Below are positions 59,343 to 64,000 of a DNA stretch of 64,000 nt, in pieces. The stretch lies in contig JADJUS010000003.1 in assembly GCA_016716905.1 (NCBI GenBank), positions 682,001-746,000 on the forward strand. The letters are read 5' to 3'. Below the pieces are notes generated by a model, which was not told the DNA's origin, did not search any database, and worked only from the letters and a program-made list of their open reading frames with translations. The stretch is from Acidobacteriota bacterium (lineage in GTDB: Bacteria > Acidobacteriota > Vicinamibacteria > Vicinamibacterales > SCN-69-37). The position numbers were made by a program, and so were the translations under genes. Numbering within the stretch: the first letter of the stretch is position 1; each line of letters starts with the position of its first letter.

Positions 59343-61358
59343 ATGCCCTCCCTTGACGACCGCTTCGAACTGGAATCGGACTTCGAGCTGCGTGGCGACC
59401 AACCGGCCGCGATTACGCAGTTGGTGGATGGCCTGCAGCGCGGCGATCCGGCGCAGGTTCTGCTGGGCGTCACCGGCTCAGGCAAGACCTTCACCATGGC
59501 GCATGTGGTGGCCACCGTAAACCGGCCGACGCTGGTGATGGTGCACAACAAGACCCTGGCGGCCCAGCTGTACCAGGAGTTTCGCCGGTTCTTTCCGCGC
59601 AACGCCGTGGAGTACTTCGTCAGCTACTACGACTACTACCAGCCCGAGGCGTTCATGCCGGCCTCGGGGACGTACATCGAGAAGGAATCGATCGTCAACG
59701 AAGAGATCGATCGGCTCCGCCTTTCGGCCACCCGCTCGCTCTTCGAGCGCCGCGACGTACTCATCGTCGCCTCGGTGTCCTGCATCTATGGCCTCGGATC
59801 GCCTGAGGCGTATTACGGGCTGGTGGTCGAAGTGCGCAAGGGCGACACCCTGGGCCGCGATGCGTTCCTGAGGCAGCTGGTGGAGATTCAGTACGAACGC
59901 AACGACCACGAGTTCACCAGAGGCACGTTCCGGGTGCGCGGGGACATTGTGGAGGTCTATCCTTCGTACGAAGATATTGGCATCCGGGTGGGGTACTTCG
60001 GCGACGAAGTGGACGACCTGGTCACATTCGACCCGCTGACCGGCCGAGTGGTGCGCTCGCACGACCGCATCTCAGTGTTCCCGAAGACACACTTTGTCAC
60101 GCCGCGATCAAAGACACTACAGGCGGTGGAACGCATCAAGGCGGAATTGACCGAGCGGCTGGCCGAGCTCGACGGGGCAGGCCGCGTCCTGGAATCGCAG
60201 CGCCTGCACCAGCGGACGATGTTCGACTTGGAGATGATGAAGGAAATCGGGTACTGCCACGGGATTGAGAACTACTCGCGGCACCTGTCCGGGCGCTCGG
60301 CGGGCGAACCACCGCCGACCCTGCTCGACTACCTGCCCGAAGATGCGTTGCTCATCGTGGACGAGAGCCATCAGACGGTGCCCCAGGTGCGCGGCATGTA
60401 CCACGGCGATCGCGCGCGCAAGGAAGTGCTTGTGGAGTACGGATTCCGCCTGCCGTCAGCGCTCGACAACCGTCCGCTCAGCTTTGACGAGTGGGAAGAG
60501 CGTCGCCGCCAGGTGGTGTATGTGAGCGCCACGCCAGGGCCGTATGAACTCAGTCAAGCCGCCGGTGTGGTGGTGGAGCAGATCATCCGTCCGACGGGGT
60601 TGGTGGATCCCGTCATTGACGTGCGCCCGGTGGCGGGGCAGGTCGATGACCTGCTGGCCGAGATTCGAGAGGTCGCCGCTCGCGGTGAACGCACGCTGGT
60701 GACCGTGCTGACCAAACGCATGGCCGAAGACCTGACGCAGTACTACCAGGAACTGGGCGTGCGCGTGCGGTACCTGCATTCAGACATCGACACGCTGGAG
60801 CGGGTGGACATCCTGCGCAACCTCCGTATGGGCACGTTCGACGTGCTCGTGGGCATCAACCTGCTTCGTGAAGGTCTCGACCTGCCCGAGGTGTCGCTTG
60901 TGGCTGTGCTCGATGCCGACAAGGAAGGCTTCCTGCGCTCAGCCGGGGCGCTGATCCAGACGATGGGGCGGGCGGCGAGGCATGTGCGGGGGCGTGCGGT
61001 GCTGTATGCCGACCGCATGACCAATTCCATGCGCCAGGCCATCGACGAGACCGAGCGTCGGCGGCGGGTGCAGGAAGCCTACAACCTGGAGCATGGCATT
61101 ACGCCCGCGTCCATCGTGAAACAGATCGATGATGTGATGTCGAGCGTCTACGAGCGCGACTATCTGACGGTGCCGCGGGTGGAAGAACCCCAACAGACGT
61201 TCCGCTCAAGGGCCGAGCTGGATCGGAAGATCGCGGACCTTGAGCGCGACATGAAGGCGGCGGCCGCAAACCTGGAGTTCGAACGCGCGGCGAGCGTGCG
61301 CGACGAACTTCGCCGGCTGCGGGATCCCGGCCGTGCCCTGGTGGGCGGGGAGAGCTGA
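59343..61358 (+). CDS. uvrB: Excinuclease ABC subunit UvrB
   Basis: 671 aa. Walker A GVTGSGKTFT, the beta-hairpin YYDYYQPEAFMP, DEIDRLRLSATRS-type block, LLIVDESHQTVPQ and helicase motifs (VYVSATPGPYE, LREGLDLPEVSLVAVLDADKEG, QTMGRAARH) are present, then the C-terminal UVR domain (DLERDMKAAAANLEFERAASVRDEL) that meets UvrC. It verifies damage in nucleotide excision repair. An ATG at 59343 is used. uvrB abuts the mlaE start with no gap. Confidence 0.97.
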   Translation: MPSLDDRFELESDFELRGDQPAAITQLVDGLQRGDPAQVLLGVTGSGKTFTMAHVVATVNRPTLVMVHNKTLAAQLYQEFRRFFPRNAVEYFVSYYDYYQPEAFMPASGTYIEKESIVNEEIDRLRLSATRSLFERRDVLIVASVSCIYGLGSPEAYYGLVVEVRKGDTLGRDAFLRQLVEIQYERNDHEFTRGTFRVRGDIVEVYPSYEDIGIRVGYFGDEVDDLVTFDPLTGRVVRSHDRISVFPKTHFVTPRSKTLQAVERIKAELTERLAELDGAGRVLESQRLHQRTMFDLEMMKEIGYCHGIENYSRHLSGRSAGEPPPTLLDYLPEDALLIVDESHQTVPQVRGMYHGDRARKEVLVEYGFRLPSALDNRPLSFDEWEERRRQVVYVSATPGPYELSQAAGVVVEQIIRPTGLVDPVIDVRPVAGQVDDLLAEIREVAARGERTLVTVLTKRMAEDLTQYYQELGVRVRYLHSDIDTLERVDILRNLRMGTFDVLVGINLLREGLDLPEVSLVAVLDADKEGFLRSAGALIQTMGRAARHVRGRAVLYADRMTNSMRQAIDETERRRRVQEAYNLEHGITPASIVKQIDDVMSSVYERDYLTVPRVEEPQQTFRSRAELDRKIADLERDMKAAAANLEFERAASVRDELRRLRDPGRALVGGES

Positions 61359-62132
61359 GTGTCGTCTATTGTGGTGAACGGCATCAAGAGGGCCTTGCTC
61401 GAGGTACAGGACTACTTCAAGCTGCTCGGACAAATTGCGCGGGGACTCACGTCGCGACCGGTCTACTTTCGCGACATCGTCGAACAGTTCGAGGATATTG
61501 GGTTGGGCTCGTTGACGGTGGTGTTGCTGACCGGCACGTTCACGGGCATGGTGCTGGCGCTGCAGTCGGGCATCACGCTGGATCAGTTCGGCGCACGTTC
61601 GATGGTCGGCCGGCTCGTCAGCGCCTCAATGGTCAAGGAACTGGGGCCGGTGCTGACGGCGTTGATGGTGACCGGGCGGGTCGGGTCGGGCATCGCGGCC
61701 GAGCTCGGATCGATGATGGTGACGGATCAAATCAGCGCACTGCGCGCGCTCGGGACGGATCCCGTGCGTAAGCTGGTGGTGCCGCGCGTGCTGGCGGGCA
61801 TCATCATGGTGCCGGTCCTGACCATCGTGGCCGATGCCGTCGGCATGGTCGGCGCGTGGCTGATCACGACCACCCAACTGAAGGTGGCGGGCAGCGTGTT
61901 CTGGAACTCAGTAGTGATGGGGCTCTACATCCAGGACGTCTGGATGGGCATCATCAAGCCGTTTTTCCTGGGCTTCGCGCTTGTGACCATTGCCTGCCAT
62001 GTCGGACTCCGTACCAAGGGCGGCACGCAGGGTGTGGGACGGGCGACGACCAACGCCGTGGTGGGCGGATCGGTGGCCGTGCTGATTGTGGATTTTCTCG
62101 TGACGAAGTTGTTGATTTCGTTGATGTATTGA
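61359..62132 (+). CDS. mlaE: MlaE-type ABC transporter permease
   Basis: 257 aa from GTG 61359, directly after the uvrB stop. Typical MlaE features: FEDIGLGSLTVVLLTGTFTGMVLALQ, a conserved ELGPVLTALMVTGRVGSGIAAELG and the five-helix core. It is the inner-membrane subunit that accepts phospholipids in the Mla pathway. The ATPase gene starts 4 nt later. Confidence 0.94.
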   Translation: MSSIVVNGIKRALLEVQDYFKLLGQIARGLTSRPVYFRDIVEQFEDIGLGSLTVVLLTGTFTGMVLALQSGITLDQFGARSMVGRLVSASMVKELGPVLTALMVTGRVGSGIAAELGSMMVTDQISALRALGTDPVRKLVVPRVLAGIIMVPVLTIVADAVGMVGAWLITTTQLKVAGSVFWNSVVMGLYIQDVWMGIIKPFFLGFALVTIACHVGLRTKGGTQGVGRATTNAVVGGSVAVLIVDFLVTKLLISLMY

Positions 62133-62136
62133 CGCC

Positions 62137-62988
62137 ATGGCACTGACTGAACGCGAACGGGCGATGCTGGAGCCGCCGACGATCACCGAGTCTGACGATC
62201 CGGTCATTGTCTTTGACGAGGTGTCTCTGGCCTTCGACGAGCAAGTCATCCTCGATCGCGTGAGTTTCCAGCTCCTGGCCGGCCGGATGAAGATCATTCT
62301 TGGCGGCAGTGGCGTGGGCAAGTCCACGGTGCTGAAGCTCATCCTGGGCCTGCTCAAGCCTGACGGCGGTCAGATTCTGGTGAATGGCCGGCGTGTTGAT
62401 GACCTGGACGAGCAGGACTACATGGCCGTCCGCGACGAACTGGGCATGGTCTTTCAGGAGGGCGCGTTGTTCGACTCCCTCACGGTGAGGGAAAACGTGG
62501 GCTACAAGCTGTTCGAGGAGACGGCCATCCCGATCGATCAGGTTGACGGCCGCGTGAAAGAGGTGCTGGGTTTTGTCGGCCTTGACGAGTTCTTCCTGCG
62601 GATGCCGTCCGAACTGTCCGGCGGCCAGCGCCGGCGTGTGGCCATTGCCCGGGCATTGGCGGCACGGCCCAAGATCCTGCTCTACGACGAACCCACAACC
62701 GGTCTGGATCCCATCACCGCCGTCACCATCGATGACGAGATCATCAAGTTGCGGGACCTGGAAGAAGTCAGTGCCTTGCTGGTGACACACCAGTTGCGGG
62801 ACGCGTTTTATGTGGCGTCCCACGAAGCCGTGAAGGAGGGAGACACCATCAAATTTGTCCCCGCTTCACCGAAGAAACTTGCAGAAACCACGTTCGTCAT
62901 GCTGAAGGACAGCCGGGTGTTATTTGAGGGCACGCTGCCGGAGCTTCGCGCGTCGGCCGACCCGTATCTTCAGTCGTTTCTGTCGTAG
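62137..62988 (+). CDS. mlaF: MlaF-type ABC transporter ATPase
   Basis: 283 aa. Walker A GGSGVGKST, signature ELSGGQRRR, Walker B ILLYDEPT with LDPITAV, and a switch-region histidine in LVTHQLRDAF. It drives MlaE. The MCE-domain gene follows 18 nt downstream. Function as part of outer-membrane lipid asymmetry is inferred from operon structure. Confidence 0.95.
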   Translation: MALTERERAMLEPPTITESDDPVIVFDEVSLAFDEQVILDRVSFQLLAGRMKIILGGSGVGKSTVLKLILGLLKPDGGQILVNGRRVDDLDEQDYMAVRDELGMVFQEGALFDSLTVRENVGYKLFEETAIPIDQVDGRVKEVLGFVGLDEFFLRMPSELSGGQRRRVAIARALAARPKILLYDEPTTGLDPITAVTIDDEIIKLRDLEEVSALLVTHQLRDAFYVASHEAVKEGDTIKFVPASPKKLAETTFVMLKDSRVLFEGTLPELRASADPYLQSFLS

Positions 62989-63006
62989 AAAAGAGAGAGC
63001 ACGCAC

Positions 63007-64000
63007 ATGCCACGAACACGATCGATTGCCTGGGCCCAGTTGAAGATCGGCATCATCGGCGTTGCCGCCATTGCGCTGGCAACATTGTTGATCCTTGCCG
63101 TGGGCGGCCAAGGGGGCTTCTTCTGGGAGCGGTATCCCATCAAGGCCCTGTTCAACGATGTCGTGGGCATGAAGTCCGGCGCCATCGTCCGCGTCGCCGG
63201 CAGCGACGTGGGCAAAGTCACCTCCGTCGAGTTTTCCGGCGCGCGGGTGGAGGTGGTGCTGGAAGTATCGAAGGACGTCAGGCACCTCATCACCGATCAA
63301 TCGGTGGGTAGCCTTGGATCATTGAGCCTGCTCGGTGAACCCATTGTGGTCATCACCCCGGCGCCGCAGGGGCAGCCGCTGCCGGATTGGGCGTATCTGA
63401 AGACCAGCCAGTCGGCGGGAGCGGTGGCCGAGGCCGCGGCTGCGGCCACCGGTGCGCTTGCCACCACTCAGGACCTGTTGAAGGGCCTGAACGAGGGGCG
63501 CGGCACGATGGGCAAACTCATGACCGATGAGGCCCTGTACGCCGAAATGACGGCCATGGCGAAAGCCGCCAATGCCGTGACTCAGCAGATCAATTCCGGC
63601 AAGGGGACGCTGGGCGCGCTGATGAATGATCCGGCGGCGTATAACTCCATGCGCGCCTCGCTGACTGAACTTGAAGGCATGCTCGCCAAGGTGCGGCGCG
63701 GCGAAGGGTCCCTCGGCGTGTTGATGAATGACCCGGCCTTGAGCAAGTCCCTGACCGCGGCCAGCGCCAGCATGGAGGCCATCGCGGGCCGGATCAACCG
63801 CGGTGAGGGCACCGTGGGCAAGCTCTTGAATGAGGACGAGCTCTACACACGGCTGGACGCCCTCACGACCCGGCTGGACAGCCTGGTTTCGGGCCTCTCG
63901 TCGGGGCAGGGCACCGCCGGTCAGCTGCTGCAGGACAAGCGCCTTTATGACAACATGAATGCAGCAGCAACCAGCCTGAATGAGCTGATTGCGGAGATCA
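63007..64000 (+). CDS. mlaD: MlaD-type MCE lipid-binding protein (C-terminus off window)
   Basis: At least 331 codons, cut by the right edge. An N-terminal membrane anchor (LKIGIIGVAAIALATLLILAV) is followed by an MCE domain (FNDVVGMKSGAIVRVAGSDVGKV; SLGSLSLLGEPIVVI). From residue 160 at least five repeats with a G-x-G-T-x-G-x-L-M-x-D pattern occur (GRGTMGKLMTDEALY, GKGTLGALMNDPAAY, GEGSLGVLMNDPA, GEGTVGKLLNEDELY, GQGTAGQLLQDKRLY), longer than in MlaD of enterobacteria. It likely forms a periplasmic tube or coil for lipid transfer. Confidence 0.9.
   Translation, partial: MPRTRSIAWAQLKIGIIGVAAIALATLLILAVGGQGGFFWERYPIKALFNDVVGMKSGAIVRVAGSDVGKVTSVEFSGARVEVVLEVSKDVRHLITDQSVGSLGSLSLLGEPIVVITPAPQGQPLPDWAYLKTSQSAGAVAEAAAAATGALATTQDLLKGLNEGRGTMGKLMTDEALYAEMTAMAKAANAVTQQINSGKGTLGALMNDPAAYNSMRASLTELEGMLAKVRRGEGSLGVLMNDPALSKSLTAASASMEAIAGRINRGEGTVGKLLNEDELYTRLDALTTRLDSLVSGLSSGQGTAGQLLQDKRLYDNMNAAATSLNELIAEI

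Noticed and set aside
1..64000. tRNA, rRNA, riboswitch, insertion-sequence transposase or prophage genes
   Set aside because: Spacers were read on both strands; none shows tRNA-like arms with CCA context, rRNA-like conserved words or transposase motifs. Only short non-autonomous repeats are visible.

Overview
The window reads as chromosomal DNA of a high-GC, Gram-negative bacterium, most likely an Acidobacteriota (Vicinamibacteria-like). The pointers are two serine/threonine kinases (one with a PD40/TolB-like propeller), two secreted VWFA proteins of the acidobacterial type, an 'acidobacterial duplicated orphan permease' (ADOP) with its PadR regulator, carboxypeptidase-regulatory-like secreted proteins and an Mla/MCE lipid transporter. 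The taxon is an inference from family content. I saw no tRNA, rRNA, CRISPR array, transposase or prophage gene.

Layout. 1-4.3 kb (minus): a kinase translationally coupled to an unusual ORF with two ATP-grasp (D-Ala-D-Ala ligase-like) modules in one frame, running off the left edge. 4.3-9.8 kb: an imuA-imuB-dnaE2 translesion mutagenesis cassette behind a good sigma70-type promoter; imuB and dnaE2 carry palindromic repeats inside their reading frames. 9.9-12.9 kb (minus): a second kinase and a secreted amidohydrolase. 13-18 kb: a bacterial SET-domain protein, an esterase, the MsrPQ methionine sulfoxide reductase, a lipoprotein and a serine hydrolase. 18-21 kb (minus): moaA (MsrP needs molybdopterin), a VWFA protein and a TPR-like protein.

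21-29 kb is a dense housekeeping run: gamma-carbonic-anhydrase-like protein, hisS, aspS, ROK kinase, phoH, ybeY, a CorC-like CBS protein and era. Three consecutive genes here (phoH, ybeY, corC) are each frameshifted as written, which looks like local sequence error or very recent decay. 29.1-38.5 kb is an accessory segment: a non-canonical pyruvate-kinase-like protein, a DinB-like protein, a 61-codon remnant of an ADOP permease, two secreted beta-sandwich proteins, PadR and a full ADOP permease, with two inverted copies of a 272-bp MITE-like element flanking the secreted-protein/ADOP block.

38.5-50 kb: mgtE, recO, glyQS, ppdK, corA and mutL. 50-59 kb: GNAT, AlkD, RarA, a TrmH-type methyltransferase, GreA, a patatin-like membrane protein lacking the usual serine, a Cys/Met-metabolism PLP enzyme, a TrkA-N/DHH phosphoesterase and a VWFA protein. 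59-64 kb: uvrB and the start of an mlaE-mlaF-mlaD lipid transport operon, cut by the right edge. DNA repair and mutagenesis genes recur (imuAB, dnaE2, recO, mutL, alkD, rarA, uvrB).

The most unusual feature is a rich set of palindromic elements. Some are intergenic snap-back hairpins of 150-300 bp; others sit in frame inside imuB, dnaE2, msrQ and alkD. One core sequence is shared between the dnaE2 insert and the ppdK-corA spacer, suggesting one mobile family able to live both between and inside genes, comparable in behaviour to the Rickettsia palindromic elements.
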